Shown here piece after piece: positions 23,372-36,310 of a stretch of 64,000 nt of DNA. The stretch lies in contig NC_088302.1 in assembly GCF_032854445.1 (NCBI RefSeq), positions 188,001 to 252,000 on the forward strand, read 5' to 3'. Each line of letters opens with the position of its first letter. Within the stretch, counting starts at the first letter, position 1. Both the position numbers and the translations under genes were made by a program. The notes beneath the pieces are model-generated. The model was given only the letters and a program-made list of their open reading frames with translations. It ran no database searches and was not told where the DNA came from. Origin of the DNA: Liolophura sinensis (Eukaryota; Mollusca; Polyplacophora; Chitonida; Chitonidae).

Positions 23372-24003
23372 TCATCTTGAAGAATATCTCCACACCTGTC
23401 TGACTGGAGCTGTACAACATAACACTGTAGGTATTAACCCCAGCACTTCATCTAGTAGATGGTTATCTCCCCTGACTCCACCTGTCTGATTGGAGCTGTA
23501 CAACACAACACCGAAGGTATTAGGTCAGGCCCTTCATCTAGTAGATGGTTATCTCCCCTGAGCCCACCTGTTTCACTGGAGTTGTACACCTCTCTGTAGG
23601 TACCATCAGATCCTTCATGTAGAATATGGTTATCTCCCCTGACTCCACCTGTCTGACTGGAGGTGTACAACACAACACTGTAGGTATTAACCCCAGCACT
23701 TCATCTAGTGGATGGTTATCTCCCCTGACTCCACCTGTCTGAGTGGAGCTGTACAACACAACACTGTACGTATCATCAGACCCTTCATCTAGTAGATGGT
23801 TATCTCCCCTGGGCCCACCTGTTTCACTGGAGTTGTACACCACTCTGTAGGTACCATCAGACCCTTCATCTAGTAGATGGTTATCTCCCCTGAGTTCACC
23901 TGTCTCAATGGAGCTGTACAACACAACACACTGTACGTATAATCATACCCTTCATCTAGTAGATGGTTATCTCCCCTGAGCCCACCTCTCTGACTGGATC
24001 TCT
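23372..24003. repeat. ~84-bp minisatellite, about 7 copies
   Basis: The motif ggttatctcccctga recurs at 23461, 23547, 23628, 23714, 23798, 23879 and 23964 (steps of 81-86 bp). The minus strand reads a degenerate 28-residue repeat containing GDNHLLDEGSDGTY. Indels that are not multiples of three occur between copies, so translation is doubtful. Confidence 0.9.
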
Positions 24004-26094
24004 ACAGCACATTTATAGTCTGTACTAAATACTCACACAGGTTTATGTAAACCACCTCAGGACATATGAACCCCTAGGCAAAGCTGAGCCATCCGCAAAG
24101 CTAAGCCATCCACAAAGCTGAGCAATCCACAAAGTTGCTGGTATTTCAAAAGTCACAACAAAACATGTACCGATCTGTCTTAGTCTTACTGGTGGTATCA
24201 TACGGAAATTATATAAAATGAAATTTGTATAATTGCGTGAGCTCCTCATACATGTATGGTATATACATCCATGCAGTACATAATTCATTTACAAGAATAT
24301 ACATAAATATATAATTTTATAGAAATTTTAGCCCTAATCAGTGCAGGTATATATTTTAAAAATGTGATGATAATACATGCTATATGCCTCCCAGGTAATG
24401 CATTAACTGATATGAAGATCTTGCTAGCATCTAACGTAAGAATAAAAGTGTGTATGATACTCTACTCTGTAGGATATCACAGAAACACTGAAACCAGCTG
24501 GAAAAACAACCATACAAATCTACCATTCAACATCTACGTTTTATTTATTTAAAAACCATATAATTACAGGTCCAGGGGCTGGTCACATGCACAGGGATTC
24601 ATAGGGGACCTACACTGTAACACATCGATTTTACAAACCGATATTCGTACAATTGAGTTTAAAGGTCAGAACTGAATACATTCAGTAAAAGAAATATTAA
24701 CGACAGAAAGCACTGTCATCAATTTAGTTGCCAATAATTGAATGTTGAAAAAACATGAGAAAACTGAATTCACAGAGATAACCCTTTTAAAAGAAATTAA
24801 AACTGTTTCTCAGGCGTCACAGCATTGTACATGGTTCAATTTCCGTTACCTGGCCTCTGCATATCCATGCATTACTGAAACTCTTAACAATATACTGGGT
24901 CATTATGTATCTAACAGAGATGGCGTCTTCACTGGCTTTCATCCTGGTAGCATGAAGTGTTTCAATTATTCAGTGAAAAACCAAGCAGCGTTAAAAAACT
25001 TCAATAATTTGTAAAAGTGACATTATAGATGGTGCTATTTGTAGTTCTCATCACCTTTTGCTATGTCACAGAGGCATAATATCGTGAAAGTGTCAAACCA
25101 GAAGAATCATGAGAAATTCCATTCAGAAAATAGTATTTCAAGATGAAAAAAAACCCTCTGAAATAAGCATAGTATTTGTTTGCTATACAGGATGTCGACA
25201 TGAATCAGAGAATATAAAAACATTATTTTTTCAAAATAAGTTGCTTTATTAATTTTATTTAAATGCACTAATTTTAAGCTCTAAAATGGATGCTATCACA
25301 AATATACCAGATAGTGGCACAATGCAACATAATAGTCAGCTTGGTTTGTAAAATATATTTTAACTAAATACGGACTCCAAATTGTTTGGTAAATGTTTTT
25401 CAACTCTAGTTGGTTAGAAAAAGACACTCAATTGTTGAGTTTCAGTTTGTAAAATTTGGACTTGTATGAATTAATCCCTGATGCAGATGAACTATTTCAC
25501 AGAGAAGTTCTCGTGCTTTTCTCTCTATCCAACATCATTAAAAAATCAATATTAATTTTTAAATATGAAAACTAATTAGATACTTACCACATAAAGGAGA
25601 AAGAAATTGATAAAAATCACTTGCTTTAAAATTATTAGGTAATCCATCTTGGAAAATCTTGGCATATGTATGTCTGTCCGTTAACATTCACTCTTTCTAC
25701 AAGACTGATCGCAGCACAATGCTGTACATCCTCGCCCACTCCGTAACCGTCCTAGTCTGCCACTTAATCAGTACGACGACTTCTGATTGATGCCTTGTCC
25801 CTATCGCACATTATACACATACCCTGTCCTCATTTTTTTAGGCAACACGTATCTGCAAGACAGCTCCTCAAAATTCCCTACTCTTGAAGACACATGAATG
25901 AGAAAGTGAAGAGGTGGATAGCATCTGGAATATTTCTGTTCTCCATCTATACCATTCTCATCTCTTTCTCTGTTTTTTTTTACACAATGCAATCTGAGCT
26001 ATTGTTTTAGTGTGCCCGTTGAGGATACAGTAATGCCTATGGAGGTGGGAAAGTAGGGAGGGTGTGCACAAATCAACTACACTCTGACATCACA
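24004..26094. other. About 2 kb of unique AT-rich sequence
   Basis: No recognisable gene. Open frames at 24742-25014 (plus) and 24043-24288 (minus) show no known domain or splice context. A few 15-bp repeats (caaagctgagccatc) occur at 24080-24140. Confidence 0.45.
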
Positions 26095-26755
26095 AATTTA
26101 CTCTAATGCTATACCTGACACTGCTAGTAAATAACACCCTACACCTGACTTACACTCACATTAGACATGTACCCGACATTGCTACAGATTAACCGTTATA
26201 CTACACCCGGCAGTGCTACAAAATAACTCTCATAACATACTTGACACTGCTACAAGATACCTCTCATAACTTACCTGACACCCCCACAAAATACCTCTCA
26301 TAACATACAGTGTACCTGGCACTGCTATAAAATACCTCTCATAACAAACCTGACATTGCTACAAAATACCTATAATAACATACCCGATACTGCTTCAAAA
26401 TAACTCACAACATACCTGACACTACTACGAAATAACTCTCATAAAAAACCTGACACTGCTACAAAGTAACTATCATAACAAATCTGACACTCCTACAAAG
26501 TAACTATCATAACATGCCTGACACTGCTACAAAATACCTTTCATACTATATCTGACACTGCTACAAAATAACTCTCACAACAAACCTGACACTGCCACAA
26601 AATAACTCTCATAACATACCTGACACTGCTACAAAATACCTCTCCCACTACATCTGACAATGCTACAAAATAGCTCTTATACTATATATACCTGACACTG
26701 CCACAAAAATAACTCTCATACTATATATACTTGATACTGCTACAAAATACAAAGT
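26095..26755. repeat. ~34-bp minisatellite, about 19 diverged copies
   Basis: The unit follows cataacatacctgacactgc then tacaaaataactct. Length varies by a few bases and divergence is higher than in neighbouring arrays, suggesting an older array. Confidence 0.88.
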
Positions 26756-27019
26756 CTGCTGCTTTTTTTTCTCATTGTTCCTGGTGAATGGCACAAAACT
26801 GTGATTTTGTCAAAGCTTCCACATTTGAATTCATTTACAAACGTGTGTATGTATAAGCATGTTTTTAAGGTTTCAAGATTTCCTGAGCAGTAACCTCTGC
26901 GACTGAACATGCAAGTTCACTAAATTAATATCACTGCAAATCAAAGGGTAGCAAGGTTGGTAATTCTCCTCTAGTACACAACAAAGAATAGTGCCTGGGT
27001 GATTAAGATATTAACTGTC
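26756..27019. other. Unique spacer
   Basis: Single-copy sequence between two arrays, nothing recognised. Confidence 0.5.
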
Positions 27020-28400
27020 AGTAGTGAAGGCTATTGGGATATTTGAAATCAGTGGTGCCTGGGTGATTGGGATATTTGAAATCAGTGGTGCCTGGGTGAT
27101 TGGGATATTTGAAATCAGTGGTGCCTGGGTGATTGGGATATTTGAAATCAGTGGTGCCTGAGTGATTGGGATATTTGTAGTCAGTGGTACCTGGTTAATT
27201 GGGATATTAATATTCTGTTCTGCCAGGGTGATTGGGAAGTTAATAATCAGAGGTGCCTGGGTGATTGGGAAGTTAATAATCAGAGGTGCCTGGGTGATTG
27301 GGAAGTTAATAATCAGAGGTGCCTGGGTGATTAGGAAGTTAATAATCAGAGGTGCCTGGGTGATTGGGAAGTTAATAATCAGAGGTGCCTGGGTGATTGG
27401 GAAGTTAATAATCAGAGGTGCCTGGGTGATTGGGAAGTTAATAATCAGAGGTGCCTGGGTGATTGGGAAGTTAATAATCAGAGGTGCCTGGGTGATTGGG
27501 AAGTTAATAATCAGAGGTGCCTGGGTGATTGGGAAGTTAATAATCAGAGGTGCCTGGGTGATTAAGATATTAACATCCAGTGGTGCCTAGGTGATTGGAA
27601 ATTAATTTCCAGTTGTGCCTTGGTTATTGGAATATTAATTTCCAGTAGTGCCTTGGTGATTAAGATATTAATATTCAGTTGTGCCTGAGTGATTGAGATA
27701 TTTATTTCCAGTGGTGCCTGGGTGATTGGGATATTAACTTCCAGTGGTGCCTGGGTGATTGGAAATTAATTTCCAGTGGTGCCTGGGTAATTGGGATATT
27801 AATTTCCAGCGGTGCCTGGGATATTAAGATATTAATATTCAGTTGGGCCTGAGTGATTGAGATATTTATTTCCAGTGGTGCCTGGGTGATTAAGATATTA
27901 ACTTCCAGTGATGCCTGGGTGATTGGAAATTAATTTCCAGTGGTGCCTAGGTAATTGGGATATTAATTTCCAGCGGTGCCTGGGATATTAAGATATTTTA
28001 ATATTCAGTTGGGCCTCAGTAATTGAGATATTAACTTCCAGTGATGCCTGGGTGATTGGAAATTAATTTCCAGTGGTGCCTGGGTAATTGGGATATTAAT
28101 TTCCAGTGGGGCCTGGGTGATTGAGATATTAACTTTCAGTGGTGTCTGGATGATTCAGATATTGATTTCTAGCGGTGCCTTCGTGATTGGGATATTAATT
28201 TCCAGTGGTGCCTGGGTGATTGGGATAATAACTTCCAGTCGTGCCTGAGTGATTGGGATATTAATTTTCAGTGGTGTCTGGATGATTGGGATATTAATTT
28301 TCAATGGTGTCTGCATGATTGGTTGATTGGGATATTAATTTTCAGTGGTGTCTGCATGATTGGTTGATTGGGTTATTAATTTTCAATGGTGTCTGCATGG
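27020..28400. repeat. 33-bp minisatellite with two unit types, about 42 copies
   Basis: The unit is ggtgcctgggtgattgggat plus a variable half. The core at 27225-27550 is a run of nearly identical gaagttaataatcagag units. The flanks carry atatttgaaatcagt or attaatttccagt units and are more diverged. This fits recent homogenisation of the centre of an older array. Confidence 0.94.
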
Positions 28401-28680
28401 TTGGAATATTAATTAAGTCAGCAAAGGTCCAAACTTATTCACTTCATACATGTATTTGTATACTCACACAAAATAAACATGCTGTGCAAATGTTGAAAGG
28501 GAAATAGAAAGACAATCTTTTCAATAACAAGACACTACATTCTACACATAACAACAGGATGACAAGGTTACAATCAAGTTCAGAACTTGCAAGCACTGTA
28601 ACACAAAACAAGGAACATAGTTGTAGTTAGAACTCGGTGAAAGCAAATTAATAGAAACAACCATCAACAATAAACACGGA
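28401..28680. other. Unique spacer
   Basis: Nothing recognised. Confidence 0.5.
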
Positions 28681-29003
28681 AGAGCAAAGAGCTGTGTGTA
28701 GTAGATGTAACAATGTGTGCACTAGCTCCATTCTTCTGATAACAGACAATGAAGAGCAAAGAGCTGTGTGTAGTAGATGTAACAATGTGTGCACTAGCTC
28801 CATTCTTCTGATAACAGACAATGAAGAGCAAATAGCTGTGTGTAGTAGATGTAACAATGTGTGCACTAGCTCCATTCTTCTGATAACAGACAATGAAGAG
28901 CAAAGAGCTGTGTGTAGTAGATGTAACAATGTGTGCACTAGCTCCATTCTTCTGATAACAGACAATGAAGAGCAAAGAGCTGTGTGTACTAACTCCAATC
29001 GCC
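28681..29003. repeat. 72-bp tandem repeat, about 4.4 copies
   Basis: The motif agagcaaagagctgtgtg recurs at 28681, 28753, 28825, 28897 and 28969. Copies are almost identical. The unit is divisible by three and open on both strands, which explains open frames of 117-157 codons. Confidence 0.95.
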
Positions 29004-30474
29004 TGATAATAAAGCACACATTTGCCACATACTTTGAGGATACCATTATTAGAGGTGTAAAAACTTCAAACTCCAGCCGTTCCCTTATTTATCTGGTAAA
29101 TAGAAGACATTGTGAAAGCAATGCTTCCGTTTGTGGTTTTAATTACAGCGCTTGTACAGACTGCTAGTGAGGCAGGCCTAGGATATCTACTGATCCACAC
29201 ACTGCTGAACCCCCAGGCCTTTTGTTTTCACGTGGGGAAGGTGAAATTCCTCCCAAGTCACAGTCTGTGGAAAATTACGACATCGCCGACATAACACGAG
29301 TTGGGAGAGATTGTAAGCAGATATGGGTAGTGTGCTCTCTCTTAAACTACTATTTGATTGCGTGATAAAGCTGTATCTGTCAAATACCCGAGCTAGTCCT
29401 AGCATCTTCCATGAGAACACAAATCATCAAACACATAACCCTGAAAACAGCCGGTGCTTCGAACATGCCTACAAATCTATTACAAATCTTACAGTTGTCT
29501 ATTACAGATGCACACATATGTATTATCCCCTTATATAAAGCAACCTTAAAAATATGCAACATCACAAATGATACAAATGACCACTGTTATACTGCAATAA
29601 ACACTTGTTTCCCTCCTACAGCAGCCATATTTTCCTAAATTCGTCTGGGCATGTGGCCATACAAAAACAATCAGCACTAAAACATTACACCTCAGAGTTT
29701 CTCCACACCATAAGATAGTGCAGGCAACTGTTTGTTGCTGTAAATTATCACTTATATCCACTTGTAATTAAATACATATGCAACATAAATAGTCACAGGT
29801 TAGAAACTAACACTAAAACATTCAGTTTTCAAAATTTCTCACAATTTTTTTACTGTGGTTACTGCCCATCGGAGGTCACAATCAGCTAGATGTGTAAATG
29901 TGCCAGTCTCACAAAAATATATGCACAAGTACTCAGTTTCAGAAAAGTCAAAGCACTTGACTAAGCACCAACCCCAAAATCCCAACAACTCTCAAAGTTC
30001 AACAACCTTAAGAACAGGGTAATCTCAACCATGGCATAAACACCTCTCTTTGCGACAAGAAGCACTAACTTGTCCAGAGTAAATGGAAGGAAAAAATGTC
30101 TCTGCCAAGCTCACTTACTCTGCCAAAAAACGGCTACTTAAGTAACTAGTCCAGTGAATGGAACGTTCTGTATCACCAGGAAAGCCAGCATGGGTCAGAC
30201 ACACAATCCACACATGTATACATACCATGTGAAAACGGGAAGTAAAGACATCACACATGAATGCATGAACCAATGAGACAGAGCTCCTAATTGTGAACTT
30301 CTAAAGGCAAGCTCTAAATGCAATCATAAAATACACTTTAAGCAGAATATATGGCTGGCAAACTTACATTCTTGTAGGATCAAACTAGACACTCTAGGTC
30401 CTAATCGTATTCTGTCACATCAGTTCACATTGGTCACATCAGTGGTCATCCTTATCGTTATCACACAACAATAG
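29004..30474. other. Unique sequence, no gene supported
   Basis: About 1.5 kb. A plus-strand frame starting at the ATG at 29121 begins MLPFVVLITALVQTASEAG, which looks like a signal peptide, and an AAG|GTGAAA donor-like site follows at about 29240. No downstream exon was found, so I leave it unassigned. Confidence 0.4.
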
Positions 30475-31980
30475 TACATGACACAGTCACTACACTATTC
30501 TGGCCACAGGGAAGACATGACACAGTCACTACACTATTCTGGCCACAGGGAAGACATGACAGTCACTACACTATCCTGGCCACAGGGAAGACCTTTTGGC
30601 CAGCACACTGTAGTGACTGTGGCATGTCATGTCTCTGGCCAGCATACTGTAGTGACTGTGTCATTACTTACCTCTGGCCAGCATAGTGTAGTGACTGTGT
30701 CATGTTTTACCTCTGGCCAGCATATTGTAATGACTGTGTCATGTCTTCCCTCTGGCCAGCATATTGTAGTGACTGTGACATGTCATGTCTCTGGCCAGCA
30801 TAGTGTAGTGACTGTTTATGCTGGCCAGAGGGAAGACATGACACAGTCACCACAATATGCTGGCCAGAGGGAAGACATGACACAGTCACCACAATATGTT
30901 GGCCAGAGGGAAGACATGACACAGTCACTACAATATGCTAGTCAGAGACATGACATGACACAGTCACTACACTATGCTGGCCAGAGACATGACATGACAC
31001 AGTCACCACAATATGCTGGCCAGAGGGAAGACATGACACAGTCACCACAATATGTTGGCCAGAGGGAAGACATGACACAGTCACTACAATATGCTAGTCA
31101 GAGACATGACATGACACAGTCACTACACTATGCTGGCCAGAGACATGACATGTCACAGTCACTACAATATGCTGGCCAGAGGGAAGACATGACACAGTCA
31201 TTACAATATGCTGGCCAGAGGTAAAACATGACACAGTCACTACACTATGCTGGCCAGCGGTAAGTAATGACACAGTCACTACAGTATGCTGGCCAGAGAC
31301 ATGACATGCCACAGTCACTACAGTGTGCTGGCCAAAAGGGAAGATATGACACAGTCACTACAGTATGCTGGCCAGAGACATGACATGTCACAGTCACTAC
31401 AGTATGCAGGCCAGAGAGAAGACATGACACGATCACTACATTATGCTGGTCCGCGGGAAGACATGACACAGTCACTACAATTATTGGCCAGAAGGAAGAC
31501 ATGTCACAGTCACTACAGTATGTTGGCCAGAGGGAAGACATGACACAGTCACTACATTACGCTGGCCAGAGGGAAGACATGTCACAGTCACTACACTATC
31601 CTGGCCAGAGGGAAGACATCTCACAGTCACTACAATATCCTGGCCATAAAGAAGACATGACACAGTATTCATTACAATATGCTGGCCAGTGGGAAGACAT
31701 GTCACAGTCACTACAGTATGCTGACCAGAGGTAAGACATGTCACAGTCACTACAATATGCTGGTCAGAGGGAAGACATGACACAGTCACTACAATAGGCT
31801 GGCCAGAGGGAAGACATGACACAGTCACTACAGTATGCTGGTCAGAGGGAAGACATGTCACCGTCACTACAATATGCTGTCAAGAGGGAAGACATGTCAC
31901 AGTCTGCTGAAAAATTAACATGTCACAGTCACTACAGTGTGCTAGAGGAGAGACATGTCACAATCTCTACAGATTGCTGG
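30475..31980. repeat. 39-bp minisatellite containing an inverted block
   Basis: The unit is 39 bp (acagtcactacaatatgctg then gccagagggaagacatgac). Units at about 30475-30596 and 30816-31980 run in one direction, while those at 30597-30815 are reverse-complemented. The first block uses ggccacaggg where later units have ggccagaggg. Confidence 0.94.
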
Positions 31981-31999
31981 GTTGAGATGTCATAAACAG

Positions 32000-34080
32000 A
32001 GATAGAGAACTCTGAATGAGAAGTCATATACTGGTACATGAATCAGATACACAACTCTGAATGAGAAGTCATATACTGGTACATGAATCAGAGAACTCTG
32101 AATGAGAAGTCATACACTGGTACATGAATCAGATACACAACTATGAATGAGAAGTCATACACTGGTACATGAATCGGATACACAACTCTGAATGAGAAGT
32201 CATATACTGGTAGGCCTACATGAATCAGAGAACTCTGAATGAGAAGTCATATACTGGTACATGAATCAGAGAACTCTGAATGAGAAGTCATATACTGGTA
32301 CATGAATCAGAGAACTCTGAATGAGAAGTCATACACTGGTACATGAATCGGATACACAACTCTGAATGAGAAGTCATACACTGGTACATGAATCAGAGAA
32401 CTCTGAATGAGAAGTCATACACTGGTACATGAATCAGATACACAACTCTGAATGAGAAGTCATATACTGGTACATGAATCAGATACACAACTCTGAATGA
32501 GAAGTCATACACTGGTACATGAATCAGATACACAACTCTGAATGAGAAGTCATATACTGGTACATGAATCAGATACACAACTATGAATGAGAAGTCATAT
32601 ACTGGTACATGAATCAGATACACAACTATGAATGAGAAGTCATATACTGGTACATGAATCGGATACACAACTCTGAATGAGAAGTCATATACTGGTACAT
32701 GAATCAGATACACAACTCTGAATGAGAAGTCATATACTGGTACATGAATCAGATACACAACTATGAATGAGAAGTCATATACTGGTACATGAATCAGATA
32801 CACAACTATGAATGAGAAGTCATATACTGGTACATGAATCAGAGAACTCTGAATGAGAAGTCATACACTGGTACATGAATCAGATACACAACTCTGAATG
32901 AGAAGTCATATACTGGTACATGAATCGGATACACAACTCTGAATGACAAGCCATATACTGGTACATGAATCGGATACACAACTCTGAATGAGAAGTCATA
33001 TACTGGTACATGAATCAGAGAACTCTGAATGACAAGCCATATACTGGTACATGAATCGGATACACAACTCTGAATGACAAGCCATATACTGGTACATGAA
33101 TCGGATACACAACTCTGAATGACAAGCCATATACTGGTACATGAATCAGAGAACTCTGAATGAGAAGTCATACACTGGTACATGAATCGGATACACAACT
33201 CTGAATGAGAAGTCATATACTGGTACATGAATCAGATACACAACTATGAATGAGAAGTCATACACTGGTACATGAATCGGATACACAACTCTGAATGAGA
33301 AGTCATATACTGGTACATGAATCAGATACACAACTCTGAATGAGAAGTCATACACTGGTACATGAATCAGATACACAACTATGAATGAGAAGTCATACAC
33401 TGGTACATGAATCAGATACACAACTCTGAATGAGAAGTCATATACTGGTACATGAATCAGAGAACTCTGAATGAGAAGTCATACACTGGTACATGAATCG
33501 GATACACAACTCTGAATGAGAAGTCATATACTGGTACATGAATCAGATACACAACTCTGAATGAGAAGTCATATACTGGTACATGAATCAGATACACAAC
33601 TCTGAATGAGAAGTCATATACTGGTACATGAATCAGAGAACTCTGAATGAGAAGTCATACACTGGTACATGAATCAGATACACAACTCTGAATGAGAAGT
33701 CATACACTGGTACATGAATCAGATACACAACTCTGAATGAGAAGTCATACACTGGTACATGAATCAGAGAACTCTGAATGAGAAGTCATACACTGGTACA
33801 TGAATCAGATACACAACTATGAATGAGAAGTCATACACTGGTACATGAATCGGATACACAACTCTGAATGAGAAGTCATATACTGGTACATGAATCAGAT
33901 ACACAACTATGAATGAGAAGTCATACACTGGTACATGAATCAGATACACAACTCTGAATGAGATGTCATATACTGGTACATGAATCAGAGAACTCTGAAT
34001 GAGAAGTCATACACTGGTACATGAATAGGATAGAGGATTCTGCATGAGAAGTCGTATATTGGTGCCTGAATGAGATAGAG
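32000..34080. repeat. 45/41-bp minisatellite, about 47 copies
   Basis: The unit is gaatgagaagtcatacactg then gtacatgaatcagatacacaactct (45 bp). A shorter 41-bp form has cagagaactct. A gaatgacaagccatatact subtype clusters at 32940-33140. The minus strand has open frames of the YLIHVPVYDFSFRVV type simply because 45 is divisible by three. Confidence 0.95.
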
Positions 34081-35299
34081 GACTCATTATATACTTATTT
34101 AATACAACTTTATCATCATTAGTATCAAATATGAAATGCTACAAAACTAACACAACCGAACAACGAGAGATGCTACAACCAACCAACATGTACATGTAGT
34201 AATGGCATAGTGAATTCCAGTGGAGTACAAAGTACAGCCAATCAAGGTAAGATACCATAGAGCTATCAACAGTAGGCGGGAGCAGTGCAATCCCCGTAGT
34301 CAACCGCTGGTTTAGTCTAGTAGCCTTTAATGTCAGGCATTTTGAAGGGCGTGAGAAATATACTCCATCAACTGAATGTCTGAAGCGGGTCGATTAAATC
34401 AAACCAATTTGAAGGCTGGGTGTTCAAGAGAGATTAGAGTCACTTTATCTGGTATTATGTAATCAGACTGCTCTCCATTGAGCATGATGGATGGAAAATA
34501 GACTGTACCTCCACGGTGCAGCATGGGCGTGCCAGCCTAGGACTGCCACAGCATTTACATCTCCTCTTATACTTTGTTTATCCTTGGCTGACGGGTCATA
34601 CTCACTTTTTCCCAGTCAGAAGATTTCCTGTGAGACACTGCTATTACTGAATGAACCATAGTATGTGTACTCCGATATGAGTTTTGTGTCCTTGTGCAAA
34701 TTCCAACTGATACACATTCAAATTAATTTTTAAAAAATGTCTGCAGTCCAACTCTTACCTAATTTTTAAAGCATATAACTTAAGTGTCATTATGCAATCC
34801 AGCTGTCTACTGCTACATTGAATATTACTAGCTCAGTATAATGGTTAACCAAGGAACATGCTTATGTGAAAGCAGAAAACAAATGATGAAGTAAAGGTCA
34901 TCAGAAGGACTATGGAAAACTACTCAAATATCACATCCAAAGGCTTTGTTTCACCCAAGAAAGCGCAGATTAATGGACAGATTCTAAGGTGAGTTTTATG
35001 GACCATATACTGCATTCTGGTAAAATAATATAAAGATATTCTTTCATCCCAAATTGTACTTTTGTGAAACCTGTTTATGTAATATTTATATTTCCAATAA
35101 AAACCAATAAAATAATCTTAGAATCCAAACATTTAAATTTCTACATTTAGGTAAGAGGAGACAATTAGTGCACACATTTTCTAAGCATGCAGTTTTTAAT
35201 GGTCTGATGATTGATGCTTGCATAAAATTAATACTTGTATTCTGTATATATTTTGTATTCATTTTCTCCTTCTTCAATTTACAGTCAGACATCTATAAC
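34081..35299. other. Unique sequence, no gene supported
   Basis: About 1.2 kb, single-copy. The segment 34260-34640 is less AT-rich than its surroundings and a minus-strand reading is Cys-rich for a short stretch, but it matches no module I can name and has no clear splice borders. Confidence 0.4.
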
Positions 35300-36310
35300 C
35301 TTATACTAATTTGATCTAAATACTTGTAACCTTATGTAATTCAAACATGTAACATGATGTAATTCAAACATAGGGGAGGAAAATGGACAGAGCCTGGTGG
35401 AAACCCACAAACATCCGCAGGTTGCTGACAGACCTTCCCTCGTATGTCCACAGAGGAAGCCAGCATAAACTGGATGTGAACTCACAGCGACCACATTGGC
35501 GAGAGGCTCCTGGGTCATTACGCTGCGCTAGCTCGCTAACCAACTGAGCCACGGTGGCCTCCTCCAAACTTGTAACCTTGATTCATGCAAATTTGTTACC
35601 TTATGTAATTACCTTATGTACTACAAACTTGTAACCTTACTTAATTCAAACTTGTAACCTTATGTAGTTCAATCTTGTAATCTTATGTAATACAAACTTG
35701 TAACCTTACGTAATACAAATTTGTAACCTAATGTAATATAAACTTGTAACCTTATTTAATAAAAAATTGGAACCTAATGTAATACAAACTTGTAACCTTA
35801 CATAATTCAAACTTGCAACCTTATGTAATACAAACTTGCAACCATACTCAATTCAAACTTGTAACCTTATGTAATTCAAACTTGTAACCAGATGTAATAC
35901 AAACTTGTAACGTTATGTAATACAAACTTGCAACCATACATAATTCAAACTTGTAACCTTATGTAATTCAAACTTGTAACCTCAAGTAATTCAAACTTGT
36001 AACCTGATGTAATTCAAACTTGTAATCCAATGTAATACAAACTTGTAACCTTATGTAATACAAACTTGCAACCATACATAATTCAAACTTGTAACCTTAT
36101 GTAATTCAAACTTGTAACCTCAAGTAATTCAAACTTGTAACCTGACGTAATTCAAACTTGTAATCCAATGTAATATAAACTTGTAACCTTATGTAATACA
36201 AACTTGAAAACCTTACGAAATTCAAACTTGTAACCATATGTAATACAAACTTGCAATCTTACATAATTCAAACTTGTAACATTACATAATTCAAACCTGT
36301 AATCTGAAAT
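35300..36310. repeat. 23-bp minisatellite interrupted by a SINE
   Basis: The unit is gtaattcaaacttgtaacct plus tat, about 36 copies. Blocks with cttgcaaccata recur near 35830, 35930 and 36070, marking larger duplications. A truncated SINE (35374-35563) lies near the left end with array units on both sides. Confidence 0.92.
35374..35563 (-). mobile_element. 3'-truncated tRNA-derived SINE (main family)
   Basis: The minus strand carries the head (A-box gctcagttggttagc, B-box region gagttcacatcc with changes) and the central region up to the gggcagagccc area. The usual 3' end and AAAT tail are missing. Confidence 0.84.

Noticed and set aside
27162-27590. 142-codon frame with AWVIGKLIIRG repeats
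   Set aside because: Product of the 33-bp minisatellite. The hydrophobic repeat follows from the unit and flanking units break it.
29121-29240. Signal-peptide-like exon on the plus strand (MLPFVVLITALVQTASEAG)
   Set aside because: Plausible hydrophobic start and AAG|GTGAAA site, but no downstream exon, no promoter evidence and a weak start context. Left as unassigned.
34260-34640. Cys-rich minus-strand stretch as the missing spacer exon
   Set aside because: The cysteine pattern does not match the ADAMTS spacer start, and no phase-0 acceptor was found.
34900-34960. Minus-strand GCD-like residues as continuation of the cysteine-rich module
   Set aside because: A stop follows at once and there is no donor.
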